Assembly (NCBI RefSeq): GCF_002093975.1
Contig: NZ_MSZZ01000051.1
Coordinates: 1 to 64,000 of the forward strand
Direction: 5' to 3'
Origin: Thermoactinospora rubra
GTDB taxonomy: Bacteria > Actinomycetota > Actinomycetes > Streptosporangiales > Streptosporangiaceae
DNA: 64,000 bases
Positions 56,317-64,000 of this stretch are shown piece after piece. The notes beneath the pieces were generated by a model that was given only the letters and a program-made list of their open reading frames with translations, was not told the DNA's origin and searched no databases. Every line of letters starts with the position of its first letter. The first letter of the stretch is position 1. The position numbers were made by a program, and so were the translations under genes.

Positions 56317-57492
56317 TCAGCTCCCAGTCTGGCCGCGATCGAAGTAGGCGACCAGCTCGGGGTCCAGCGGCGGCACGTCGTACGGCACGCCGCCCTCGCG
56401 CAGCGACATCGTCGCCATGTAGCCGGCCGCCACGCTCATGCGCGCGGAGACCGGGGAGGTGTCGGTGACGCCGCCTTCCCGGACGAAGCGGGCGAACTCC
56501 CGGATGACCTCCGCGTCCGCGCCGCCGTGCGAGCCGGTCGCGTCCGGCACCCGGTAGGCGATGTCGCAGTCGGCGCGGTACGACGACGGCCCGGTGTTCC
56601 AGACCTTGACCGTGTCGCCGGGCAGGTCGCCGAAGTTCTCCAGCCGCCCCTCCGTCCCGATCACGGTGTAGTTGCGCCAGTAGTCGGGCGTGTAGTGGCA
56701 CTGCTGGTAGGCGGCGATGACGCCGTTGTCCAGCCGCATGTTCATCACCGACACGTCCTCGACGTCGACCACGTGGTTGAGGTCGCGCCGGGCGGTGGGC
56801 GGCCACTCGAACTCCCGCAGCCAGCCCTCCGGCCGGGGCGTGCCCGCCGGCCGCCGGGGCAGGTCGCCGTAGACGGTCAGCGCCCCGAGCGCGTTGACCG
56901 TCGTCGTGTACCCCCCGGCCAGCCAGTGCACGACGTCCAGGTCGTGTGCGGCCTTCTGCAACAGCAGCCCGGTGGTGCGGGCCCGCTCGGCGTGCCAGTC
57001 CTTGAAGTAGTAGTCGCCGCCGTAGGACACGAAGTGGCGCACCCAGATCGTCTTCGGCTCCCCGATGTCGCCCTTGGCGATGATGTCGCGCATCAGCCGT
57101 ACGACGCCCATGTGCCGCATGTTGTGCCCGACATACAGCCTCGTCCCGGTACGGCGGGCCGTACGCAGGATGTTGTCGCAGCCCTCGACCGTGATGTGCA
57201 TGGGCTTTTCCAGGTAGACGGCCTTGCCGGCCTCCAGGCAGTCGACCGCGATCCGCTCGTGGGTGTCGTCGGGCGTCATGACGAGGACCGCGTCGAGGTC
57301 GGGCCGTTCCAGGAGCTCGCGGTAGTCCTCGGCCCGCGCCGGGTCGCCGAAGGCGGCGGCCTGCGCCTTGAGCGCCGCCGGGTCGGTGTCGCAGACGGCG
57401 GCCACGGTCGTGCCGTGGCCCGGCCGGTGCGCGGCCAGCGCGAGGTTCTTCCGCAGGCCGAGGCCGATGACCCCGATGCGCAGGTCTTCCAC
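56317..57492 (-). CDS. Gfo/Idh/MocA-family oxidoreductase
   Basis: 391 residues. NAD(P)-binding IGVIGLGLRKNLALAAHRPGHGTTVAAVCDTDP and the EKP motif in KAVYLEKPMHITVEGC. The middle His-rich region AAHDLDVVHWLAGG holds the likely catalytic His. Such enzymes oxidise or reduce sugars or inositols. It follows two sugar permeases (18 bases), so it probably works on the imported sugar. Confidence 0.92.
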   Translation of the reverse strand: MEDLRIGVIGLGLRKNLALAAHRPGHGTTVAAVCDTDPAALKAQAAAFGDPARAEDYRELLERPDLDAVLVMTPDDTHERIAVDCLEAGKAVYLEKPMHITVEGCDNILRTARRTGTRLYVGHNMRHMGVVRLMRDIIAKGDIGEPKTIWVRHFVSYGGDYYFKDWHAERARTTGLLLQKAAHDLDVVHWLAGGYTTTVNALGALTVYGDLPRRPAGTPRPEGWLREFEWPPTARRDLNHVVDVEDVSVMNMRLDNGVIAAYQQCHYTPDYWRNYTVIGTEGRLENFGDLPGDTVKVWNTGPSSYRADCDIAYRVPDATGSHGGADAEVIREFARFVREGGVTDTSPVSARMSVAAGYMATMSLREGGVPYDVPPLDPELVAYFDRGQTGS

Positions 57493-57510
57493 TGCTGTCC
57501 TTTCGAGAGG

Positions 57511-58323
57511 TTACTTGGATCCGGTGAAGGCTATGCCCTGGATGAGCTGCTTCTGCATGATCACGAACACCACGATGATCGGCGCGCTCGCCATCAGGGA
57601 CCCGGCCATGAGGACCGGGTAGTCGGTCATGTGCTCGCCCTGCAGCGCCGACAGGCCGGCCGACAGCGGCATCTGCTCGGGGTCGGTGTTGACGATGAGC
57701 GGCCACATGAGGTCGTTCCACGACCACAGGACCGTCAGCACGCCCAGCGCGAGCAGCCCGGGCCTGGCCAGCGGCAGCATCACGCTCCAGAAGATCCGCA
57801 GCGGGTTGGCGCCGTCGAGCCTGGCCGCCTCCTCGACCTCGGCGGGCAGCGTCATGAAGAACTGCCGCATCATGAACGTGCCGAACGCGCTGAACATGCC
57901 GGGCACGATGAGGCCGGGCAGCGTGTTGAGCCAGCCGAGGCTCTGCACGATCTGGTACTGCGGGATGAGGAACAGCTGGCCGGGCACCATGAGCACCGAC
58001 AGCAGCGCGATGAAGATCACGTTCCTGCCGGGGAAGCGCAGCCGGGCGAAGGCGTAGGCGGCCAGCGAGCAGAACAGCAGCTGCGCCAGCGTCCGCCCGG
58101 CGGTCATCACGACGGTGTTGCCGAACTGCCGCAGGAACGGCCCGGCCTCGAAGACCTCGGCGAAGTTGGACCATTCGAAGGACGGGATCCACACCGGCGG
58201 CATCCTGGTGGCCTCGGTGAAGCTCTTCAGCGCGGTGAGCACCTGCCAGAAGAACGGCATGACCATGGCCGCGGCGCCCACCGCGAGCACCAGGTGCACC
58301 GGCCAGAGCCGGCCGCTACGCAT
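57511..58323 (-). CDS. Carbohydrate ABC transporter permease (MalG type)
   Basis: 270 residues, six helices. The EAA loop reads EAARLDGANPLRIFWSVMLPLARP. Begins RPVHLVLAVGAAAMVMPFFWQ-like helix 1 and ends QLIQGIAFTGSK. Pairs with the permease encoded just upstream (8-base overlap). No ATPase gene is in the window, so a shared MsiK-type ATPase elsewhere probably serves it. Confidence 0.93.
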   Translation of the reverse strand: MRSGRLWPVHLVLAVGAAAMVMPFFWQVLTALKSFTEATRMPPVWIPSFEWSNFAEVFEAGPFLRQFGNTVVMTAGRTLAQLLFCSLAAYAFARLRFPGRNVIFIALLSVLMVPGQLFLIPQYQIVQSLGWLNTLPGLIVPGMFSAFGTFMMRQFFMTLPAEVEEAARLDGANPLRIFWSVMLPLARPGLLALGVLTVLWSWNDLMWPLIVNTDPEQMPLSAGLSALQGEHMTDYPVLMAGSLMASAPIIVVFVIMQKQLIQGIAFTGSK

Positions 58324-59254
58324 AGTGCACCCACCTCTTCTGCATGCGGAACTGGAAGACCGTCAAGGCGAGCGTGATGAGCATGAGCACCACCGCCATG
58401 GCGGCGGCGTAGCCCTTGGCGCCCTCCTCGAAGGCGCGGCTGAAGAACAGCGACACCACGGTCTGCGTCTCCTCGCGCGCCGGGTTGCCCTTGCGGAACA
58501 GCAGGTAGACCAGGTCGAACATCTGCAGGCCGTTGATGACGCTGAGCACCGAGACGAAGAAGACGCTCGGCGACAGCAGCGGCAGCGTGATGCCGAAGAA
58601 CTGCCTGACCCGCCCGGCGCCGTCGATGGAGGCGGCCTCGTAGAGGTGGCTCGGGATGGACTGCAGCCCGGCCATGAAGATGACCGCGTTGTAGCCGATC
58701 TGGGTCCAGATGCCGACGACGGCCACCGCGTACAGGGCCGTGTCGGGGTCGGCGATCCACGAGGTGCCCTCGATGCCGGCGAAGGACAGCGCGTAGTTGA
58801 TCAGGCCGTAGTCGCCGTTGTAGAGCCAGGACCAGATCATCGCCACCGCCGCCGGCATGGTGACGACGGGCAGGAAGTACAGGGTCCGGTAGAACGACAC
58901 CAGCTTCAGCCCGCGGGTGCCCAGCAGCGCGGCGACCGCGATCGACACCGGGATGCCCAGCAGGGTCAGCCCGCCGTACAGGAACGTGTTCCGCAATGCC
59001 TTCGCGTTGGCCGGGTCGGTGAGGACCTGCCGGTAGTTGTCCAGGCCGATCCAGGTGGCGTCGCCGAACAGGGTCCACTCGGTGAAGCTGTAGTACACCG
59101 ACTGGGCGACGGGCCACAGGTAGAAGACGCCGAGGCCCAGCACGAGCGGCGCGATCATGGCGTAGCCCCAGACCCACTCGCGGTCGCGCAGCCGGCGGCG
59201 GGCGGAGGGGCGGGCGGCCGCCCTGACGGCGACCGCCCTGTCGAGCGCGCTCAC
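58316..59254 (-). CDS. Sugar ABC transporter permease (MalF type)
   Basis: 312 residues, six helices. WGYAMIAPLVLGLGVFYLWPVAQSVYYSFTEWTLFG begins the first helix region. The EAA loop is EAASIDGAGRVRQFFGITLPLLSP. GTG overlaps the stop of the binding-protein gene (GTGA). Imports an unknown carbohydrate together with its neighbours. Confidence 0.93.
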   Translation of the reverse strand: MSALDRAVAVRAAARPSARRRLRDREWVWGYAMIAPLVLGLGVFYLWPVAQSVYYSFTEWTLFGDATWIGLDNYRQVLTDPANAKALRNTFLYGGLTLLGIPVSIAVAALLGTRGLKLVSFYRTLYFLPVVTMPAAVAMIWSWLYNGDYGLINYALSFAGIEGTSWIADPDTALYAVAVVGIWTQIGYNAVIFMAGLQSIPSHLYEAASIDGAGRVRQFFGITLPLLSPSVFFVSVLSVINGLQMFDLVYLLFRKGNPAREETQTVVSLFFSRAFEEGAKGYAAAMAVVLMLITLALTVFQFRMQKRWVHYA

Positions 59255-60510
59255 TTCTCCTGCGCGAGCGCCGCGTTCATGGTGGCCGCGAACTCCCTGG
59301 CGACCGCCTCGACGTCCTGGCCCTCGGTGAAGGCTTTCGTCATCGCGTCCAGTTCCGGGCGCGACCAGGCCGCGGTGTTCTTCGAGACCGGGTACGGCCT
59401 GGCGTACGGCAGCTGGTCGATGAAGGCCTTGAGGTTGAACTTCGGCATGGACTTCACCCACGTCTCCTGCAGGCCCTCGTAGGCGGGGATGACCGCGCCG
59501 GTCTCGGCCTGGATCCTGTTGGCCTGCTCACCGGCCAGGAACTTGACGAACTCCCAGGCCTCCTGCGGGTGCCTGGTCTTGGCGTAGATGACGTTGGCCA
59601 GGCCGTGGATGACGGTGGCCCTGCCCTTCGGCCCGGCGGGCAGCGGGGCCACGTCGGCGTCGAGGCCCTCGGTCCTGAAGTACTGCGGGGCGTCGTAGGA
59701 GCCGTCGTACCACATCGCGAGCCTGCCGCTCTTGAACATCTCGATGGGGTCGTTGTCGGTCATCTGCTGGACGGTGGGCGAGAGCTTCTGGTCCAGCAGG
59801 TCCTTCCAGAACTTCAGCCCCTCGATGGTGGCGGGGTCGTCGAAGCCGGACTTCTTCTTGTCGTCGGAGACGACGTAGCCGCCGGCCTGGAAGATCGTGT
59901 TGTAGTAGAGCTCCTGGGGCCAGGCCATAGCGCCGATGCCGTACACGCCCTTGGCCGGGTCGGTCAGCTTCTTGGCGGCGGCGCGGACGTCGTCCCAGGT
60001 CCAGTTCTCGTCGGGATAGTCGACCTTGGCGGCGTCGAAGAGCTTCTTGTTGTACCACAGGCCGATGGTGTCGAAGTCCTTGGGGATGCCGTACTGCTTG
60101 CCGTCCAGGGTGTAGAGGTCGACCAGCGACTTGGGGAACTTGGTCATGTCGACCTTGTCGCGGGCGATCCGGTCCGACAGCGGCAGCAGCGCGCCCTGGG
60201 AGGCGTACAGGCCGATCCGCGGGCCGTTCATCCAGAAGACGTCGGGGGCGGTGCCGCCCGCTGCGGCGGTCTGGAGCTTGGTCCAGTACTCCTTGTTGGG
60301 GGTGAACTGGAGCTTGACCTCGATGTTCGGATGGGTTCTGGTGAACTCCCGCGCGATCTTCTCCATGGCCGCGCCCTGGTTCTCTTTGTCCCAGTAGGCG
60401 TAGGTCAGCGTGACCTTGCCGTCGGAGCTCCCGCCGTCGGACGAGGAGCATCCCGCGAGTCCTGCCACGAGCGCACCGGCGCACACGAGCGCCCACGCCT
60501 TTCCTGTCAT
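59251..60510 (-). CDS. Extracellular sugar-binding lipoprotein
   Basis: 419 residues. Lipoprotein signal with lipobox LAGC (Cys 21), then VTLTYAYWDKENQGAAMEKIAREFTRTHPNIEVKLQFTP and the SBP_bac_1 pattern to the end. It captures the substrate for the two permeases. First gene of the operon; the 145-base upstream region up to 60655 holds a ROK-type site. Confidence 0.93.
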   Translation of the reverse strand: MTGKAWALVCAGALVAGLAGCSSSDGGSSDGKVTLTYAYWDKENQGAAMEKIAREFTRTHPNIEVKLQFTPNKEYWTKLQTAAAGGTAPDVFWMNGPRIGLYASQGALLPLSDRIARDKVDMTKFPKSLVDLYTLDGKQYGIPKDFDTIGLWYNKKLFDAAKVDYPDENWTWDDVRAAAKKLTDPAKGVYGIGAMAWPQELYYNTIFQAGGYVVSDDKKKSGFDDPATIEGLKFWKDLLDQKLSPTVQQMTDNDPIEMFKSGRLAMWYDGSYDAPQYFRTEGLDADVAPLPAGPKGRATVIHGLANVIYAKTRHPQEAWEFVKFLAGEQANRIQAETGAVIPAYEGLQETWVKSMPKFNLKAFIDQLPYARPYPVSKNTAAWSRPELDAMTKAFTEGQDVEAVAREFAATMNAALAQEK

Positions 60511-60644
60511 GTCGACCCCTCTGTCGGGCTGTGCGAGTGACTGGAAGATAGCTCCCATTTATGCAACTTGCCAGCAATAATTGAGCAGAAGACGCCAGAA
60601 GATGCGCGGAAGCGACTGTACTGTGACAGCTTCGTGATGGAATT

Positions 60645-60652
60645 ACTTAAGT
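60645..60652. promoter_or_regulatory. ROK-type operator core upstream of the sugar-binding gene
   Basis: ACTTAAGT, a perfect 8-bp palindrome inside TTACTTAAGTGA. The same ACTTAAG stands before the ROK gene at 61801. The shared core suggests control by the ROK protein. Confidence 0.5.
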
Positions 60653-60655
60653 GAT

Positions 60656-61789
60656 CTACAAAAAGAGCAGCTGGTCGGCGTTGTTGAGCGCGAGCTTGAC
60701 GGCGCCCACCACGATGGACTCGGCGCCGAGCCGGGAGGCGACCACCTCGGGCGGGTAGAGGCAGACCCGATCGAGGTAGTCCTGGATCGGCTCCACCAGC
60801 AGCGCGCCGCCCTTGGACAGGGAGCCGCCGATCACGACCATTTCGGGGTCGAGCGGGTTCACCACGGTGACCAGGCCCTCGGCCAGGCTGACGGCGAGCG
60901 CCTCGACCGCCTTGGCGGCCCGCTGGTCGCCCTCCGCGGCCCGGGCGAAGGCGAACTCGGCGGCCTGGCCAGGGGAGCGCAGCTCGCCCGGCTCCACGGC
61001 CATGGCGTAGTCGATCACGTGGCCGAACACGCTCCACAGCCCGTGCGGCTGCTCGCCGATCTCGCCGGAGGCCGCGTGGGCGCCGCGGTACGGCCGGCCG
61101 TCGATCAGCAGGCCGAGCGCCATGCGGTTGCCGGTGAACAGGTAGACCACGTTCCCGCGGCCCACGGCCACGCCGCGCCAGTGCTCGGCCAGGACGGCCA
61201 GGCGCATGTCGTTCTCGACCAGCACCGGGGCCGGGATGCGGCGCGACAGCTCGTCCTGCAGGGCCAGCCCGGTCCAGCCGGGCAGCACCGTGCTCTTGAC
61301 CACGCGGCCCGTGCCGTCGACCACGCCGGTGGTGCCGACGCCCACGGCGGCGAGCCGGTCGGTGGTCAGGCCCAGTTCGTCGGCGCACTCGTCGACGAGG
61401 CGGGCGATCTCGGCCATACGCTCGTCTGCCGACATATCTGGAAATACGCCCATCTTTCGCGACAGCACGATCTGCCCGCCGAGGTCGGCCGCCATCGCGT
61501 GCAGCCGGTAGGCGCCGATGCTCACGCCGAGCACGTGCCCGGCCGAGGCGCGGAAGCGGTAGCGCTTGGCCGGACGGCCCCGCTGGCGCTCGCCCGGCTC
61601 CTCGCCGCACTCCTCGGCCCAGCCCTCCGCCAGCAGCTCGTCGATGATCGCCTCGACCGTGGGCCTGGAGACCCGCGCCGCCTGGGCCAGCTCCGTCAGC
61701 GTGGCCACCCCCGCCGAACGCAGGATGCGGAGGATCGCGGCGGTGTTGAGCCGCCGCAGAAGGGAGGCGTCACCGCTCTGCTGTCGCAC
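60656..61789 (-). CDS. ROK-family transcriptional regulator
   Basis: 377 residues. N-terminal winged HTH: LLRRLNTAAILRILRSAGVATLTELAQAARVSRPTVEAIIDELLAEGWAEE. The ROK sugar-binding domain shows AVGVGTTGVVDGTGRVV, VENDMRLAVLAEHW and VIGGSLSKGG. The Cys-rich zinc motif of sugar kinases is missing, so it acts as a regulator and not as a kinase. It most likely controls the sugar ABC operon that follows it. Confidence 0.92.
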   Translation of the reverse strand: MRQQSGDASLLRRLNTAAILRILRSAGVATLTELAQAARVSRPTVEAIIDELLAEGWAEECGEEPGERQRGRPAKRYRFRASAGHVLGVSIGAYRLHAMAADLGGQIVLSRKMGVFPDMSADERMAEIARLVDECADELGLTTDRLAAVGVGTTGVVDGTGRVVKSTVLPGWTGLALQDELSRRIPAPVLVENDMRLAVLAEHWRGVAVGRGNVVYLFTGNRMALGLLIDGRPYRGAHAASGEIGEQPHGLWSVFGHVIDYAMAVEPGELRSPGQAAEFAFARAAEGDQRAAKAVEALAVSLAEGLVTVVNPLDPEMVVIGGSLSKGGALLVEPIQDYLDRVCLYPPEVVASRLGAESIVVGAVKLALNNADQLLFL

Positions 61790-61800
61790 CCGCCCATCCT

Positions 61801-61807
61801 ACTTAAG
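61801..61807. promoter_or_regulatory. ROK-type operator core upstream of the ROK gene
   Basis: ACTTAAG within CTACTTAAGCAAGC, 12 bases upstream of the ROK start on the minus strand. Matches the core at 60645-60652, so autoregulation is plausible. Confidence 0.42.
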
Positions 61808-61933
61808 CAAGCACATTGCGGAATCTAGGTGGAGCGTGAAGTGCAGCTGTGGGGGGAGTTAAGAAACCCTCGATGGACACCGCACGGCCCGGCCCGGCAC
61901 AGTGCGTTACGGTCGGACAAGGGGGTTGGACCG

Positions 61934-62962
61934 ATGAAGGCGCTGGTCAAGGAGAGAGCCGAGCCCGGGCTGTGGCTCGTGGACGTGCCGGAGCCCACGC
62001 CGGGGCCCGGCGAGGTGCTGATCAGGGTGCTGCGGACCGGGATCTGCGGCACCGACCTCCATATCCGGAAATTTGATGACTGGGCGCGCAACACCCTGAA
62101 GCTGCCCCTCATCGTGGGGCACGAGTTCAGCGGCGAGGTCGTGGAGGTCGCCCCCGGGGTCGAGGACATCAAGCCCGGCGACCTGGTCAGCGGCGAGGGC
62201 CACCTGGTGTGCGGCAAGTGCCGCAACTGCATGGCCGGGCGCCGCCACCTGTGCATCAACACGGTCGGCCTCGGCGTCCACCGCGACGGGGCCTTCGCCG
62301 AGTACGTCACGCTGCCCGCCTCCAACGTGTGGGTGCACCGCGTCCCGGTCGACCCCGACATCGCCGCCATCTTCGACCCGTTCGGCAACGCCGTACACAC
62401 GGCCCTGACCTTCCCCATGGTCGGCGAGGACGTCCTGATCACCGGCGCCGGTCCGATCGGGCTCATGGCCGCCGCCGTCGCCACCCACGTCGGCGCGCGC
62501 AACGTCGTCATCACCGACGTCAGCCCCGAACGCCTGCAGCTGGCCGAGAAGCTCGGCGTCTCGCTGGCGCTCAACGTCTCCCACGGCTCGCTCAGGGACG
62601 GCATGCGGCGGCTGGGCATGCGGGAGGGCTTCGACGTGGGCCTGGAGATGTCCGGCAACCCGCGGGCGCTGCGCGACATGATCGCGCACATGACCCACGG
62701 CGGGAAGATCGCGATGCTGGGCCTGCCCGCCGAGGAGTTCGCCGTCGACTGGTCCACGGTGGTCACGTCCATGCTCACCATCAAGGGCATCTACGGCCGG
62801 GAGATGTACGAGACCTGGTACAACATGTCGGTCCTGCTGGAGAAGGGGCTCGACCTGTCGCCCGTCATCACCGACCGCTACTCCTACCGCGACTTCGACG
62901 CGGCCTTCGACACCGCGGCCAGCGGCCGCACCGGCAAGGTCATCATGGACTGGAGTGACTAG
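61934..62962 (+). CDS. tdh: L-threonine 3-dehydrogenase
   Basis: 342 residues, zinc MDR family. Catalytic zinc: Cys in TGICGTDLHI and His-Glu in VGHEFSGEV. Structural zinc: CGKCRNCMAGRRHLC. NAD motif VLITGAGPIGLMAAAVA. Typical TDH sequences INTVGLGVHRDGAFAEYV and IKGIYGREMYETWY. It makes 2-amino-3-ketobutyrate, used by the next enzyme. Stop TAG overlaps the GTG start of kbl. Confidence 0.94.
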   Translation: MKALVKERAEPGLWLVDVPEPTPGPGEVLIRVLRTGICGTDLHIRKFDDWARNTLKLPLIVGHEFSGEVVEVAPGVEDIKPGDLVSGEGHLVCGKCRNCMAGRRHLCINTVGLGVHRDGAFAEYVTLPASNVWVHRVPVDPDIAAIFDPFGNAVHTALTFPMVGEDVLITGAGPIGLMAAAVATHVGARNVVITDVSPERLQLAEKLGVSLALNVSHGSLRDGMRRLGMREGFDVGLEMSGNPRALRDMIAHMTHGGKIAMLGLPAEEFAVDWSTVVTSMLTIKGIYGREMYETWYNMSVLLEKGLDLSPVITDRYSYRDFDAAFDTAASGRTGKVIMDWSD

Positions 62963-64000
62963 TGTTCGACAACGTGCGCCAGCAGCTGCGTGACACGCTG
63001 GAGGAGATCACGCAGGCCGGGCTGCTCAAGCCGGAGCGGGTCATCAGCACCCCGCAGAACGCCTCGGTCCGGGTGGGCGAGCGGGAGGTGCTGAACTTCT
63101 GCGCCAACAACTACCTGGGCCTGGCCGACAACCCCGAGGTGATCCAGGCGGCCAAGGACGCCCTGGACCGGTGGGGCTTCGGCATGGCGTCGGTGCGCTT
63201 CATCTGCGGCACGCAGGAGGTGCACAAGGAGCTGGAGCGGCGGCTCGCGGACTTCCTCGGCCAGGAGGACACGGTCCTGTACAGCTCGTGCTTCGACGCC
63301 AACGGCGGCGTCTTCGAGACCCTGCTCGACGGCCAGGACGCGGTCATCTCCGACGCGCTGAACCACGCGAGCATCATCGACGGGATCCGGCTGTCGAAGG
63401 CCCGCCGGTACCGCTACGCCAACAGGGACATGGGCGAGCTGGAGGCGCGGCTGAAGGAGGCCTCCGACGCGCGGCGCAAGCTCATCGTCACCGACGGCGT
63501 GTTCTCCATGGACGGCTACGTCGCGCCCCTGCCGGACATCTGCGACCTGGCCGAGCGGTACGGCGCCATGGTGATGGTCGACGACTCCCACGCGGTCGGC
63601 TTCGTCGGCGCGAACGGCCGCGGCACCCCCGAGCTGCACGGCGTCATGGACCGGATCGACATCATCACCGGCACGCTGGGCAAGGCGCTCGGCGGGGCGT
63701 CCGGCGGGTACGTCTCGGCCCGCAAGGAGATCTGCGAGCTGCTGCGCCAGCGGTCGCGGCCGTACCTGTTCTCCAACTCGCTCGCCCCGATGATCGCGGC
63801 GGCGTCGCTGAAGGTGCTCGACCTGCTGGAGACGACGAGTGAGGCGCGGGAGCGGCTGCGGGCCAACACCGCGCGCTTCCGCACCAGGATGACCGAGGCG
63901 GGCTTCGACATCCTGCCGGGGGACCACCCCATCGTCCCGGTGATGATCGGCGACGCGGCCAAGGCCGGCGCCATGGCCGACCGGCTCCTGGATCTCGGCA
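62962..64000 (+). CDS. kbl: Glycine C-acetyltransferase (KBL), 3' end outside the window
   Basis: 346 residues visible of about 395. PLP alpha-oxoamine synthase: LNFCANNYLGLADNP, VRFICGTQEVHKELE, DDSHAVGFVGANGRG and the PLP Lys in TGTLGKALGGASGGY. It splits 2-amino-3-ketobutyrate with CoA to glycine and acetyl-CoA. GTG 62962 overlaps the tdh stop (TAGTG), so the two are coupled. Confidence 0.94.
   Translation, partial: MFDNVRQQLRDTLEEITQAGLLKPERVISTPQNASVRVGEREVLNFCANNYLGLADNPEVIQAAKDALDRWGFGMASVRFICGTQEVHKELERRLADFLGQEDTVLYSSCFDANGGVFETLLDGQDAVISDALNHASIIDGIRLSKARRYRYANRDMGELEARLKEASDARRKLIVTDGVFSMDGYVAPLPDICDLAERYGAMVMVDDSHAVGFVGANGRGTPELHGVMDRIDIITGTLGKALGGASGGYVSARKEICELLRQRSRPYLFSNSLAPMIAAASLKVLDLLETTSEARERLRANTARFRTRMTEAGFDILPGDHPIVPVMIGDAAKAGAMADRLLDLG

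Noticed and set aside
60656..61789. Glucokinase
   Set aside because: The protein has an N-terminal HTH and lacks the Cys-rich zinc motif of ROK kinases, so it is a regulator.

Overview
The window is high-GC (about 70 % or more), uses many GTG starts, and is packed with NTGA start/stop overlaps (ATGA, GTGA). It has Trp-attenuation, CsoR, ROK, PucR and ECF42 genes of actinobacterial type. It is chromosomal sequence from a Gram-positive actinomycete; a Streptosporangiaceae-like genus such as Nonomuraea is my inference from gene style only. No rRNA, tRNA or CRISPR array was seen.

Layout. 0-1 kb: copper-response operon csoR-copZ-secreted protein (minus) with its operator, and a divergent intergenic region with two palindromes. 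1-3 kb: YCII protein, ECF42 sigma factor and VOC protein. 3.2-4.9 kb: paired luciferase-like monooxygenase and FMN reductase. 4.98-6.2 kb: a Trp leader peptide and attenuator before a trpD homologue. 6.2-12.7 kb: small proteins, an amidohydrolase, LtrA, a fatty-acid desaturase and a two-component system. 12.8-14.8 kb: cytochrome bd (cydA, short cydB). 15-24.5 kb: accessory enzymes with TetR, LysR and PucR regulators, including an SDR that has lost its active site and a relic histidine kinase.

24.5-45 kb is the most interesting part. Crotonyl-CoA carboxylase/reductase is translationally coupled to a single-module PKS (ACP-KS-AT-degenerate DH-KR-ACP-TE). An antigen-85-like secreted esterase is divergent from it across a palindromic site. 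A separate tight operon about 6 kb further on encodes a FadD32-like fatty acyl-AMP ligase, an MMPL transporter, an MFS transporter and a GT1 glycosyltransferase. The set parallels mycolate assembly (FadD32, Pks13, MmpL3, Ag85), but with a ketoreductase inside the PKS and an ethylmalonyl-CoA supply enzyme. I infer a system that makes, glycosylates and exports alpha-ethyl-beta-hydroxy (mycolate-like) lipids.

45-51.5 kb: MFS, an FAD amine oxidase, and IclR with a homogentisate degradation operon (hmgA, an unknown gene, fahA) behind twin operators. 51.5-54.5 kb: an nfeD-SPFH pair split by a TnpB element with a ribbon-helix-helix partner; removing the element restores a ribosome site and start for the SPFH gene. 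54.7-56.3 kb: two tandem LGFP-type secreted proteins, one broken by a 5-nt deletion, then an RNHCP relic. 56.3-61.8 kb: a sugar ABC transporter with a Gfo/Idh/MocA dehydrogenase and a ROK regulator. 61.9-64 kb: threonine degradation (tdh and kbl, the latter running off the end).
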